A stretch of DNA of 64,000 nt. Origin: Nocardioides sp. TRM66260-LWL. Lineage in GTDB: Bacteria; Actinomycetota; Actinomycetes; Propionibacteriales; Nocardioidaceae. The position numbers and the translations under genes were made by a program. This document shows positions 18,501 through 27,360 of this stretch, one piece after another. The stretch spans positions 62,001 to 126,000 of the forward strand of contig NZ_JAIQZK010000002.1 of assembly GCF_020075545.1 (NCBI RefSeq), in the 5' to 3' direction. The notes beneath the pieces are model-generated. The model was not told where the DNA came from, did no database searches, and saw only the letters and a list, made by a program, of their open reading frames with translations. The stretch's first letter is position 1; each line of letters starts with the position of its first letter.

Positions 18501-19577
18501 ATGGATCGAGCCCCCGACCAGGTCCCCGAGCCGAGCCGGAGCGCCCCGCCGGCACCGTCGTCCGACGCCGCGGGCCGGACGATCCGGGCGATCACCGTCC
18601 TCTCCGGCGGCATGGGGGGCGCGCGCTTCCTCCAGGGCCTGCTGCACGGCATCGCGACCCGGGCCCTGCCCGGCGTCGCCCCGGACGCCGAGGTCACCGT
18701 CGTCGCGAACACCGCCGACGACCTGTGGGTGCACGGCCTGAAGGTCTGCCCCGACCTCGACACCGTCATGTACACCCTCGGCGACGGCATCGACCCCGAG
18801 CGCGGCTGGGGCCGGCGCGAGGAGACCTGGAGCGTGCGCACCGAGCTCGCGGAGTACGGCGTCGAGCCGACCTGGTTCGGCCTCGGCGACCGCGACGTCG
18901 CGACCCACCTGGTGCGCACCCAGATGCTCGAGGCCGGCTACCCGCTCTCCGACGTCACCACGGCGCTGTGCCGGCGGTGGCGTCCCGGCGTCCGGCTGCT
19001 GCCGATGACCGACGACCGGGTCGAGACGCACGTGGTGGTCGCCGACGCCGACGAGCCGAGCGGCCGCCGGGCGATCCACTTCCAGGAGTACTGGGTGCGG
19101 CTGCGCGCCTCGGTGCCGGCCGAGCAGGTGATCGTCGTCGGGCAGGCCGACGCGACGCCGGGCCCCGGCGTCCTCGAGGCGATCCGGGACGCCGACCTGG
19201 TCGTGCTGCCTCCGTCGAACCCGGTGGTCTCCGTCGGCACGATCCTCGGCGTGCCCGGCGTCCGCGAGGCCGTCCGGAGCACCTCCGCCCCGGTGGTCGG
19301 CCTCTCCCCCATCGTCGGCGGCACCCACGTGCGCGGCATGGCCGCCCAGATGCTCGCCGCCATCGGCGTCGAGGTCAGCGCCGCCGGCGTCGGCCTGCAC
19401 TACGGCGCGCGATCGTCCGGCGGGGTGCTCGACGCCTGGCTGGTCGACGAGCGCGACGCCGGGGCGCTGCCGGCCCTGCGCGCCGCGGGCCTGGCCGCCG
19501 ACGCCGTGCCGCTGCTGATGACCGACCCGGACGCCACCGTCGCGATGGCGGCCGCGGGCCTGCGACTCCTGCGGTGA
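18501..19577 (+). CDS. fbiA: 2-phospho-L-lactate transferase, F420 biosynthesis
   Basis: FbiA/CofD transfers the phospho-lactyl (or phosphoenolpyruvyl) moiety from its GDP/GPP-activated form to the deazaflavin Fo, making F420-0 or dehydro-F420-0. The 358-residue protein has the CofD nucleotide motif [14 protein letters not shown] (about 34-47), [25 protein letters not shown] and the [13 protein letters not shown] segment. The ATG at 18501 gives a 28-residue extension before the conserved core; the frame is open further upstream but shows no family features. fbiB overlaps its stop by four bases. Confidence 0.93.
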   Translation: MDRAPDQVPEPSRSAPPAPSSDAAGRTIRAITVLSGGMGGARFLQGLLHGIATRALPGVAPDAEVTVVANTADDLWVHGLKVCPDLDTVMYTLGDGIDPERGWGRREETWSVRTELAEYGVEPTWFGLGDRDVATHLVRTQMLEAGYPLSDVTTALCRRWRPGVRLLPMTDDRVETHVVVADADEPSGRRAIHFQEYWVRLRASVPAEQVIVVGQADATPGPGVLEAIRDADLVVLPPSNPVVSVGTILGVPGVREAVRSTSAPVVGLSPIVGGTHVRGMAAQMLAAIGVEVSAAGVGLHYGARSSGGVLDAWLVDERDAGALPALRAAGLAADAVPLLMTDPDATVAMAAAGLRLLR

Positions 19578-20548
19578 GCGCCGGCGGACGCCTGGAGGTG
19601 CTCGCTCCCGACGGCCTCCCCGAGGTGCGACCCGGCGCCGACCTCGCCGCCCTGGTCGCCGACGCGGTCGAGCTGCGCGACGGGGACGTCGTGGTGCTCA
19701 CCAGCAAGGTGGTCAGCAAGGCCGAGGGCCGCGTCCGCGAGGGCGAGCGGGAGGACGCGATCGCCGAGGAGACCGAGCGGGTCGTGGCACGGCGGGGCGC
19801 GACCACCATCGTCCGCACCCGGCTGGGCCTGACGATGGCCGCGGCGGGCGTCGACGCCTCCAACGTGGAGCGCGGCCGGATCGTCCTGCTCCCCCTCGAC
19901 CCCGACGCCTCCGCCCGCGCCCTCCGGGCCGGCCTGCGGGCGCGCACCGGGCGACGCGTCGGCGTGGTCGTCACCGACACCGCCGGACGCGCCTGGCGCG
20001 AGGGGCAGACCGACATCGCCGTCGGGGCGGCCGGCCTGCGGGTCGCGGAGGTCTTCGCCGGTCGCGTCGACGCCCACGGCAACGAGCTGGCCGTGACGCT
20101 GCCAGCGGTGGCCGACGAGATCGCCGGCGCCGCCGAGCTGGCGCAGGGGAAGCTCGGCGCCCGGCCGCTGGCGATCGTGCGCGGGCGCGCCGACCTCGTG
20201 CTCCCGGCCGACGACGACGGCCCGGGCGCCACGGCGCTCGTGCGCCCGCCGGCCGGCGACCTCTTCGGCTACGGCGCGCGGGAGGCCGTGCTGCGCGCGC
20301 TGTCCTCCGCGCTCGGGCCGGGCGCGGACGCCGACGACGCCGGCTTCGGCGCGGTGGCGGACGCCGACGAGCTCCTCGCCGGCCTGGAGCGGGTCGGCGT
20401 CGAGGCCGTGCGCGCGGCCGACGGCGGGGTGACCTGCGCCGCCGGGCCGGACGCCGGCGCGGTCGTGCGCGCGGTCGCCCACGCCCACCGCTGGCGTCTC
20501 GGGCACGACCCCGACGGCCGCCTGCAACTGCGTCCGCGCACTCCGTAG
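19574..20548 (+). CDS. fbiB: F420:L-glutamate ligase, short FbiB (CofE domain only)
   Basis: CofE adds gamma-linked glutamates to F420-0 using GTP. The 324-residue product shows the CofE core over about 1-245: [53 protein letters not shown] and [13 protein letters not shown]. Mycobacterial FbiB (about 448 residues) carries an additional C-terminal nitroreductase-like domain that reduces dehydro-F420-0. Here only about 75 residues follow the CofE core and no flavin-reductase motif is visible. GTG start overlaps fbiA (GTGA). Confidence 0.9.
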   Translation: MSAGGRLEVLAPDGLPEVRPGADLAALVADAVELRDGDVVVLTSKVVSKAEGRVREGEREDAIAEETERVVARRGATTIVRTRLGLTMAAAGVDASNVERGRIVLLPLDPDASARALRAGLRARTGRRVGVVVTDTAGRAWREGQTDIAVGAAGLRVAEVFAGRVDAHGNELAVTLPAVADEIAGAAELAQGKLGARPLAIVRGRADLVLPADDDGPGATALVRPPAGDLFGYGAREAVLRALSSALGPGADADDAGFGAVADADELLAGLERVGVEAVRAADGGVTCAAGPDAGAVVRAVAHAHRWRLGHDPDGRLQLRPRTP

Positions 20549-20551
20549 ACT
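20546..20551 (+). promoter_or_regulatory. Candidate -10 for the DUF3105 gene
   Basis: TAGACT overlaps the fbiB stop codon (TAG). It would start a leader of about 60 nt containing a short CCACC/GGTGG hairpin. Confidence 0.4.
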
Positions 20552-20620
20552 GGGCGCCGGCCCACCCGGAGGTGGGGTGGCCCGCGTCGTCCCGAGACAC
20601 CCAGCGAGGAAGCCCGCACC

Positions 20621-21385
20621 GTGGCCAAGAAGCCCGCCAAGTCCGACCGCCAGCAGGTCATCGACGAGATCCGCCGCAAGCAGCGCCGCACCGAGCGGGG
20701 CCGCGGCCTCGCGATCGTCGGCGTCTGCGCGCTCGTGGCGCTCGCGATCGTCGGCGCCACCGCGTACCGGCCCGTCAAGGACTGGTACGACGGTCGCAAG
20801 TTCGACTCCGTCGCCCTCCAGGAGGTCGGCGCGCCCGCGTCGGACTGCCAGAAGGTCACCGAGAAGAAGGCCGACGGCAACCAGCAGCACGTCCCCGAGG
20901 GCACGCCGGTCACCTACACGACCGCGCCGCCCGCCTTCGGCCCCCACTGGAACGTCGCGAACGTGGCCCCGGACCCGATGGCCCGCAAGCTCTACACCGG
21001 CACCGACCGGCCGGCCCTCGAGGCGCTCGTGCACAACCTCGAGCACGGCTACACGGTCCTCTGGTACGACCAGACCATCGCCGACGACGCGACCCAGATG
21101 GGCTACCTGCGCGCGATCGCCGACAAGCTCGGCGGCACGACCAACCAGCGCACCAAGTTCAAGGCCGTGCCGTGGCTGTCCACCGACGAGGACGGCAAGG
21201 CGTTCCCCGACGGCCAGCACGTGGCGCTCACCCACTGGACCGGCGCCGTCGACGCGCAGGGCCAGGCCGACGTCGCCTCGCAGAAGGGCGTCTTCCAGTA
21301 CTGCTCGCAGGTCAGCGGCGCCGCGCTGAAGACCTTCATGGACGACTACCCGTACTTCGACTCCCCGGAGCCCTACGGCATGTGA
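20621..21385 (+). CDS. DUF3105 membrane-anchored protein
   Basis: The 254-residue protein has a short basic cytoplasmic tail, one membrane helix (about 31-49, GLAIVGVCALVALAIVGAT) and an extracytoplasmic DUF3105 domain with conserved PPAFGPHWN, LVHNLEHGYTVLWY and C-terminal PYFDSPEPYGM. The HNLEHG motif with two histidines suggests metal binding, but no activity is known. The GTG start at 20621 has an AGGAAG site 9 bases upstream. It ends in front of a strong bidirectional terminator. Confidence 0.85.
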   Translation: MAKKPAKSDRQQVIDEIRRKQRRTERGRGLAIVGVCALVALAIVGATAYRPVKDWYDGRKFDSVALQEVGAPASDCQKVTEKKADGNQQHVPEGTPVTYTTAPPAFGPHWNVANVAPDPMARKLYTGTDRPALEALVHNLEHGYTVLWYDQTIADDATQMGYLRAIADKLGGTTNQRTKFKAVPWLSTDEDGKAFPDGQHVALTHWTGAVDAQGQADVASQKGVFQYCSQVSGAALKTFMDDYPYFDSPEPYGM

Positions 21386-21426
21386 GCCGGCGCCGGCCGA
21401 CTCCGCCGACTCCGCCGCTCTCGAGC

Positions 21427-21462
21427 ACGAGGCCCCGTCCCGGATCCGGGACGGGGCCTCGT
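21427..21462. terminator. Bidirectional terminator, DUF3105 / manC
   Basis: A perfect 16-bp stem (ACGAGGCCCCGTCCCG) with a GATC loop lies between two convergent genes, 42 bases after one stop and 33 after the other. Confidence 0.88.
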
Positions 21463-21494
21463 ACGTGAGCGGCCGAGAGGGCCGACGAGCGGGC

Positions 21495-22628
21495 TCAGAC
21501 GAGGTCGGCCCGTCCGGCGTCCTTGAGCGCGCCGACCACGGCCTTGACCTCCTGGGCGCGGGATCGAGTGGTGACCAGCAGCGCGTCCTCGGTGTCGACC
21601 ACGACGACGTCCTCGAGGCCCACGACCGCCACGGCGCGTCCGCCGGTGACCACGACGCCGCTGGCGTCGACCGCGTGCACGAGGTCGGCGTCGCCGAGCA
21701 CCGCGAGTCGCTGCTCGGGCGTCCCCGCGGCCAGGAGGAGGGTCGCGAGGGAGTCGAAGTCGCCGACGTCGTCCCAGCCGAACGCCGCGGCGACGGTGGC
21801 GACCCGCCCGGCGGCGGCCGCCGGCTCGGCGACCGCGTGGTCGAGGGCGATCTTGGGCAGCGTCGGCCAGACCTCCTCGAGCCGGCCGAGGTCGGCGGCC
21901 AGGTCGCGCAGGGCCGCGGCGAACTCGGGGTGCCACTGCGCCAGCAGGTCGAGCAGGACGCCCGGGCGCACCACGAACATGCCGGCGTTCCACCGGTAGC
22001 CGCCCTCGGCGAGGTAGCCGGCGGCGGTCTCGACGCTGGGCTTCTCGACGAACGAGGCGACCACCTGCGCGTCGTGCCCCGCGAGCGGCTCGCCGGCGCG
22101 GATGTAGCCGAAGGCCGAGGACGGGTGGGTCGGCTCGATGCCGAGCGTCACCAGCCAGCCCTCGCGCGCGACCTCGACCGCCCGGGCGACGGTCTCGGCG
22201 AACACCGAGGCGGGGCTGATCACGTGGTCGGCGGCGAAGGAGCCCATCACCGCGTCCGGGTCCGTGCGCTCCAGGACGGCGGCGGCCAGGCCGATCGCGG
22301 CCATCGAGTCGCGGGCGGACGGCTCGGCGAGCACCGCCTCCCCGGGCAGCTCGGCGAGCTGGCCGAGGACGGCCGCCTCGTGGGCGCGGCCGGTGACCAC
22401 CAGGAAGCGCTCCTGCGCCAGGGGCGCGAGCCGGTCGTAGGTCTCCTGGAGGAGCGTGCGGCCCGAGCCGCGCAGGTCGCGGAGGAACTTCGGCGCGCTC
22501 TGGCGCGACAGCGGCCAGAGCCTCGTGCCGGCGCCGCCGGCCGGGATCACGGCCCAGAAGTGCGGGATCGGCGCGACGGAGGGGGGCGGGGTGGCGGGGA
22601 TGTCGGCGGGAGCCGGCGTCGTCGTCAT
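21495..22628 (-). CDS. manC: Mannose-1-phosphate guanylyltransferase
   Basis: ManC makes GDP-mannose from mannose-1-phosphate and GTP, the step after ManB. The 377-residue protein has the nucleotidyltransferase signature AVIPAGGAGTRLWPLSR...PKF (about 26-46), the acidic FAADHV metal/nucleotide motif, FVEKP (about 195-199) and WNAGMFVVRP. It is the short, single-domain form without the isomerase domain. ATG 22628 is preferred over an in-frame GTG at 22637, because the latter overlaps a TAGGGT -10 that lies seven bases before the ATG. It is divergent from the TIGR03089 gene. Confidence 0.94.
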   Translation of the reverse strand: MTTTPAPADIPATPPPSVAPIPHFWAVIPAGGAGTRLWPLSRQSAPKFLRDLRGSGRTLLQETYDRLAPLAQERFLVVTGRAHEAAVLGQLAELPGEAVLAEPSARDSMAAIGLAAAVLERTDPDAVMGSFAADHVISPASVFAETVARAVEVAREGWLVTLGIEPTHPSSAFGYIRAGEPLAGHDAQVVASFVEKPSVETAAGYLAEGGYRWNAGMFVVRPGVLLDLLAQWHPEFAAALRDLAADLGRLEEVWPTLPKIALDHAVAEPAAAAGRVATVAAAFGWDDVGDFDSLATLLLAAGTPEQRLAVLGDADLVHAVDASGVVVTGGRAVAVVGLEDVVVVDTEDALLVTTRSRAQEVKAVVGALKDAGRADLV

Positions 22629-22635
22629 GGCCGTC

Positions 22636-22685
22636 ACCCTAGGGGCGGCGCCGGGCTCGGGGGCCGGCTTGCGGGCACCTAGGCT
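22636..22685. promoter_or_regulatory. Divergent leaderless promoters, manC / TIGR03089
   Basis: TAGGGT on the minus strand (22636-22641) and TAGGCT on the plus strand (22680-22685), 7 and 6 bases before their start codons. Confidence 0.6.
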
Positions 22686-22691
22686 CGCGGC

Positions 22692-23432
22692 GTGACGATC
22701 TTCTCAGCCGTGCTCGCCCAGCAGCTGCGCCGGGAGCCCGGCCGACCGCTGATCACCTTCTACGACCACGCCTCCGGCGAGCGCACCGAGCTGTCGGTCA
22801 CGACCTACGCGAACTGGGTCGCCAAGACCGCCTCCCTGCTCGACGAGGTCGGTCTCGAGCACGGCCAGCGCCTGCGGATCGACCTGCCGGCGCACTGGCT
22901 GACGCCGGTCGTGCTCGGGGCGGCCTGGACGATCGGGCTCGAGGTCGACCTCGGCTCCGCCGAGGAGCCCGACGGCGTCGTCTGCGGCCCCGACGGCCTC
23001 GCGACCTGGGGCCCGTGGGCCGCCGGCGGGTCGGCCCGGCCGGTGCTCGCCTCGGCGCTGCTGCCGCTCGGGGTGCGGTTCCGCGAGCCGCTGCCCCCCG
23101 GCGTGCTCGACCTCGGCGTCGAGGTCTGGGGTCAGCCCGACGCGTTCACGCCCTACCCGCCGGCCGAGGCCGACGACGTCGCCCTGCGGCTGCCGGGCGA
23201 GCCGCCCGCGTTCCTCTCCCAGGCCGAGACGTGGCGGACGGCCGCCGCCGGGAGTCTCCTCGCCGACGGCGGCCGCCTGCTCTCGGTCGCGAGCCCGGCT
23301 TCCCCACCGGGGTTCGCGACCTTCACCGAGCCGCTCGCGAAGGGCGGCTCGCTGGTCCTGGTGGCTCATCCCGATGCGGACCGGCTCGACTCGGTGATCA
23401 CCGAGGAGCGGTGCACGCACCGGCACCCGTGA
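22692..23432 (+). CDS. TIGR03089 family protein (truncated AMP-binding-like)
   Basis: A 246-residue actinobacterial protein resembling the N-terminal part of AMP-forming acyl-CoA synthetases (PLITFYDHASGERTELSVTTYANWVAKTASLL, then GQRLRIDLPAHWLTPVVLGAAWTIG). It lacks the ATP-binding and C-terminal adenylation motifs, so it is unlikely to be a ligase. No function is known. GTG start at 22692 is six bases after a -10-like TAGGCT. Convergent with the amidase gene. Confidence 0.85.
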   Translation: MTIFSAVLAQQLRREPGRPLITFYDHASGERTELSVTTYANWVAKTASLLDEVGLEHGQRLRIDLPAHWLTPVVLGAAWTIGLEVDLGSAEEPDGVVCGPDGLATWGPWAAGGSARPVLASALLPLGVRFREPLPPGVLDLGVEVWGQPDAFTPYPPAEADDVALRLPGEPPAFLSQAETWRTAAAGSLLADGGRLLSVASPASPPGFATFTEPLAKGGSLVLVAHPDADRLDSVITEERCTHRHP

Positions 23433-23439
23433 GGGCCGA

Positions 23440-26385
23440 TCAGCCCGCCAGGTCGTAGGCCCCCATCCCGTCGCCGATCGTCCGCGGGGTCGGCGTCCCC
23501 TGGGCCACGCGCGGCAGCAGGAGCAGCGTGCCCTTGCGCCGGTCGCGGACGATCAGGTCGGTGCCGCTGCCGAGCGTCGCCGAGCGGACGCCCACGACCC
23601 AGTCGTACGGGCTGAGGTCCAGGCCGACCTTGCTGCCCGACATCAGCCCGCCCGGGCCGTTGCCGCGGTAGAGCGTCGTCGTGGAGCCCAGGCGGAACAG
23701 CGAGTCGGGCGCGCCGTCGGCGTCCCAGCGGCCCACGGGGATCTGCTGCGCGGCCTTGATCGAGCGGTGCGCCACGTAGCTGGCGCGCAGCCCGTCGACC
23801 CCGCGGCCGGGGTAGATCCGCATCGAGCCGCCCGAGGGCTGGCCCATCAGGTCCGGCCAGCCGTCGCCGGTGACGTCGCCGACGCCCGCCAGCAGCCCGA
23901 CCTTGCCGAAGTCCCGGCCGAGCAGGATCGGCTGGCCCAGTCGGCCCGTCCCGTCGCCGCGGCGCAGGAAGAGGCTGCCGGTGCTGCCGTTGCGGTAGAT
24001 GACGTCGCCGAAGCCGTCGCGGTCCCAGTCGCCGGCGTGGATGAGCCGGTCGGCGCCCGCGCCGGAGACGCCGGTGTCGATCGGTCGTCCGGTGTCGAAG
24101 GTGCCCGACTGCGTGTAGCGGACGAGCGAGTCGCCGTCGCGGTAGAGCAGGTCGAGCCCGTCGGAGCCGGCGATGTCGACGCCGCCCACGAGGCCGCTGC
24201 CGCCCGCGACGTTCGCGAACGGGCCACGGAAGGAGCCGAAGCGACCGTTGCCGAGTCCGGGCATGAGCTGCACAGAGCGGCCGGAGCGCCGCACGACCAG
24301 GTCGGGACGGCCGTCGCCGGTGTAGTCGCCGCCGCCGACGACCGCGTCGACCGCGCCGGCGGTGGCGATCGGCTGGGCGACGCCGAGCTCGCGGGCGGTC
24401 GCCGAGCTGCGCCGCCAGGTCAGCGCGCCCGCGCCGTCGACGACGAGCAGGTCGGCCCGGCCGTTCCCGTCCAGGTCGCCGGCCGCCGCGAGCTGCCGCG
24501 CGCCGGGCACGGTGACGCCGAGGTGGACCGGTGCGGCCAGGACGGCCCGGCGCGAGCCGTCGGAGGCCCGCTTCGGGGCGCGCCCGCGCCACAGGTCGAG
24601 CATGCCGTCGGAGGTGCGCCGGGCGACGAGGTCCGGTCGCCCGTCCCCGTCGAGGTCGCCCACGGCGGTGACCAGGTCGTGGCCGCGGAAGGTGCTGCTG
24701 AGCGTCTGCGCGGTGCGGGCGAAGTCGCCCTGACCGGTGCCCTGGTGCAGCTCGACGGCGCCGCCGGTGGTCATGGTGACGAGGTCGGCCGCGCCGTCAC
24801 CGGTGAGGTCCGGGGTCACCTGCACGCGGGTGGCGTCGGACCAGCCGCGCGAGTCCGAGCGCTTGCCGGCGAACGACATCAGGCCGCCGGTCGGCAGCAC
24901 CATCAGGCGCTGGTCCTTGGCGCGTCGCACGATCAGGTCGGGGTAGGGGCCGCCGGCCAGGTTGGACTCCAGCTGACGCCCGGCGAAGCCGCGCTGCTCC
25001 TCGGCGGCCAGGCGCCGGATCTCGGGGATGCGTGCGTAGAGGTACTTGCCCGGGCACGCGGTCTGGCCGGCGTCCCGGTGGCCGTTGATGGCCTGGAAGT
25101 ACGACGAGCCGACCTTCTGCCGCGTCGAGGAGGCGTCGACGCCGTGCAGCGAGAGCTTCCAGGCGAACAGCGCGCCGTAGGCCTGCACCATCGCAGTGGT
25201 CGGCTTCTGCACCTCGTAGTTGCCGATCGCCGACATCGCGAAGGAGTAGTCGTTGTAGTTGAGCGTGTGGGCGCCGACCACCGGACGGTCGATCCCGCCG
25301 TAGCGGCCCTCCCAGATCCGGCCGAACCGGTCGACGAGGAAGTTGTAGCCGATGTCGGACCAGCCCTTGGACTGCGTGTGGTACGCGTAGATGCCGCGGA
25401 TGATCGCCGGCACCTCGTCGCGGGTGTAGTCGTTGGCGTTCACCGTGTGGTGCACGAAGCCGGCGTGCACCTCGTAGTACTGCAGGGCGCCCTTGTCGCG
25501 CTTGGACTCGTCGGCGCCCCACTGGGCGCGGGAGTAGATGACCGGCTTCGGCGTGTACGCCGCGGCGCTCAGGGCGGCCCGCGCCGACCCGCCGTCGCTC
25601 GGCGCCGTGGCGGCCTCGACCGAGTCCGAGCCGTCGTCGCCGTCCATGGTCGCGGTGTCCAGGGCGGGACGCTCGGCGGCGGGCCGCGCGTCGGCGCCCG
25701 GGTCGATGACGGCGAGGCGGACGTCGTCCGGCACCGGGGTGCCGGGCTGGGCCGTGGCCTGCACCTGCACGTCGTCGACGTCGCCCACGAGCAGCGGATC
25801 GGTGCCGGGGCGGGCCTTCCTGCCCTCGGCGCTGTCGGGGTCCGGCCCGTGGTCGTCGTGGTACGGCAGGGTCTGCCAGTCGCTCCAGGACCGGCCGGTG
25901 CGGGTGCGCACGCGGAAGGAGAGGTCGGCGTCCGAGACCTCCTCGGCGTGCTGCCACGTGACGCCGACCGCGCCGTAGCCGGTGACCGGCTGCGGCGTGC
26001 TGGTCAGCACGGTGGCCTCGCCGCGGGCGACCCGGCGCTGGCCGACCCGCGCCTGCGGCTCGACCCGGGCCGCGGTCCGCGCCAGGGCGCCGGCTCCGGC
26101 GACCCGGCCGAGCGTGCGCCCGGCGGGGGCGGTGAGCGCGATCTCGCGCACCCTCGCCTTCACCGGCGCGGTGGGCACCTCGGAGGTGCGCCGCGCCTCG
26201 CGGACGTACGCGGCCAGCCGGCCGCTCGCGAGCGTGCCGGGGCCATCGGCGCGGCCGATCCCCGGGTGCTCTCGGACGATGTCGAGGCTCACCAGGTTGG
26301 TGGCGGGGACGAGCGCGGCGAGCACGAGCGCCAGGGCCAGCAGCTGCTGGCAGGCGGTGACGTAGCCGGACTTGGTGCGGGACAT
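23440..26385 (-). CDS. Secreted N-acetylmuramoyl-L-alanine amidase with FG-GAP repeats
   Basis: A 981-residue exported cell-wall hydrolase. A Sec signal peptide (about 1-35, QQLLALALVLAALVPATNL) is followed by a variable region, then a PGRP/amidase_2 domain (about 290-465) with zinc ligands in GFVHHTVN and GHRDAGQTACPGKY and the catalytic-type GYNFLVDRFGRIWEGR. The C-terminal half has at least six FG-GAP/VCBS repeats with DxDGDG-like calcium loops (e.g. GDLDGDGRPDLVARR), likely forming a beta-propeller. ATG 26385 has GGAG eight bases upstream; extended starts would precede the signal peptide. The upstream region holds TCAC repeats. Confidence 0.9.
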   Translation of the reverse strand: MSRTKSGYVTACQQLLALALVLAALVPATNLVSLDIVREHPGIGRADGPGTLASGRLAAYVREARRTSEVPTAPVKARVREIALTAPAGRTLGRVAGAGALARTAARVEPQARVGQRRVARGEATVLTSTPQPVTGYGAVGVTWQHAEEVSDADLSFRVRTRTGRSWSDWQTLPYHDDHGPDPDSAEGRKARPGTDPLLVGDVDDVQVQATAQPGTPVPDDVRLAVIDPGADARPAAERPALDTATMDGDDGSDSVEAATAPSDGGSARAALSAAAYTPKPVIYSRAQWGADESKRDKGALQYYEVHAGFVHHTVNANDYTRDEVPAIIRGIYAYHTQSKGWSDIGYNFLVDRFGRIWEGRYGGIDRPVVGAHTLNYNDYSFAMSAIGNYEVQKPTTAMVQAYGALFAWKLSLHGVDASSTRQKVGSSYFQAINGHRDAGQTACPGKYLYARIPEIRRLAAEEQRGFAGRQLESNLAGGPYPDLIVRRAKDQRLMVLPTGGLMSFAGKRSDSRGWSDATRVQVTPDLTGDGAADLVTMTTGGAVELHQGTGQGDFARTAQTLSSTFRGHDLVTAVGDLDGDGRPDLVARRTSDGMLDLWRGRAPKRASDGSRRAVLAAPVHLGVTVPGARQLAAAGDLDGNGRADLLVVDGAGALTWRRSSATARELGVAQPIATAGAVDAVVGGGDYTGDGRPDLVVRRSGRSVQLMPGLGNGRFGSFRGPFANVAGGSGLVGGVDIAGSDGLDLLYRDGDSLVRYTQSGTFDTGRPIDTGVSGAGADRLIHAGDWDRDGFGDVIYRNGSTGSLFLRRGDGTGRLGQPILLGRDFGKVGLLAGVGDVTGDGWPDLMGQPSGGSMRIYPGRGVDGLRASYVAHRSIKAAQQIPVGRWDADGAPDSLFRLGSTTTLYRGNGPGGLMSGSKVGLDLSPYDWVVGVRSATLGSGTDLIVRDRRKGTLLLLPRVAQGTPTPRTIGDGMGAYDLAG

Positions 26386-26410
26386 GACGACGACTCCAGT
26401 GCGGGGGAAG

Positions 26411-26458
26411 TTCACACGGCGGTTCGCAACTTTCACATGCGTCACAGGAGTCACGGAA
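26411..26458. promoter_or_regulatory. Tandem 9-mers resembling MtrA boxes upstream of amidase
   Basis: TTCACATGC, GTCACAGGA and GTCACGGAA (26432-26458) are contiguous, with a further TTCACACGG at 26411-26419. Mycobacterial MtrA sites are described as tandem GTCACAgcg-like 9-mers. The array lies 26-73 bases upstream of the amidase start, in an AT-richer stretch. Confidence 0.45.
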
Positions 26459-26582
26459 GGTTTCGTGAGTAACTACAAACCTGTAATTTCCAGTCGACAC
26501 GCCGTGGAGGTCGCGATTTTCTCCCGCCCCATCGGCCGCAGCAGCGGCCACCTGACCGACCCGGGCCGTTGCCGTGCCTTTG

Positions 26583-26588
26583 TAGGGT
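26583..26588 (+). promoter_or_regulatory. Leaderless -10 for the NUDIX gene
   Basis: TAGGGT, seven bases before the GTG start. Confidence 0.55.
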
Positions 26589-26595
26589 GAGGCGC

Positions 26596-27360
26596 GTGAG
26601 CACGCCGCCGACGCCGCCCGTCCTGACCCCCGTCGGCGAGGGCACGGTGCGCATCAGCTGGACCCGCGAGGAGTCCGTCGACGTCGTCCGTCGCGAGATC
26701 GCCGCCGCCCTGCTCGAGCACGCGCGCGTCGAGGTCTGGGTCGACCCCGACGACGAGGCCGGCCAGCGGGTCGCGACCTGGTCGGGCATGCGCCGCGAGG
26801 GCGTGGCCCGGGGCGTCACCGTCGACGGCGACGCCGTCGACCGCATCGTCTACGCCCGGCTGGCCACCGACGTGCCGGCCGAGACGCCCGAGGGCTTCCG
26901 CTCGCTGCTCAACTCCTTCCTGCCGCGCAAGCGCGCGATCAGCCAGATGCTCGTGCGCGACGAGGCCGACCGCGTCCTGCTCTGCCGGCTCACCTACAAG
27001 CAGGACTGGGACCTGCCGGGCGGGGTGGTCGAGGTGGGCGAGTCGCCGCAGCTCGCCGTCGCCCGGGAGGTCGAGGAGGAGCTCGGCCTGACGATCGACC
27101 CCGGTCCGCTCGTGCTCACCGACTGGCTGCCGCCGTGGGGCGGCTGGGACGACGCGCTGTGCCTGGTCTTCGACGGCGGCGTGCGCTCACCCTCGCTGCT
27201 CGATGACGCGGTGCTCCAGGCCCGCGAGATCCGCGAGGTCGCGTTCTGCGACGCCGCCGAGGTCCGGGAGCGGTGCGCGGACTTCACCGCGCGCCGCGTC
27301 GAGGCCGCCCTGGCCGCCCTGGGCGGCACCGGCGCCGGCTACACCGAGTCCGGCCGCTGA
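26596..27360 (+). CDS. NUDIX hydrolase with N-terminal GNAT-like remnant
   Basis: A 254-residue protein. The C-terminal half is a NUDIX hydrolase with a complete box, GGVVEVGESPQLAVAREVEEELGL (about 136-159), that would cleave a nucleoside-diphosphate-linked substrate. The N-terminal half (about 10-100) resembles the end of a RimJ-type acetyltransferase (WSGMRREGVARGV...DRIVYARLATD) but lacks the acetyl-CoA loop, so it is probably a vestigial or binding domain. The GTG at 26596 is set by the -10 hexamer. Its last 174 bases are also open on the opposite strand as the end of the EamA gene. Confidence 0.85.
   Translation: MSTPPTPPVLTPVGEGTVRISWTREESVDVVRREIAAALLEHARVEVWVDPDDEAGQRVATWSGMRREGVARGVTVDGDAVDRIVYARLATDVPAETPEGFRSLLNSFLPRKRAISQMLVRDEADRVLLCRLTYKQDWDLPGGVVEVGESPQLAVAREVEEELGLTIDPGPLVLTDWLPPWGGWDDALCLVFDGGVRSPSLLDDAVLQAREIREVAFCDAAEVRERCADFTARRVEAALAALGGTGAGYTESGR

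Noticed and set aside
23440..26454. Longer amidase start at 26454
   Set aside because: It would place 23 residues before a clear signal peptide and cover the TCAC repeat region; ATG 26385 has a proper ribosome site.
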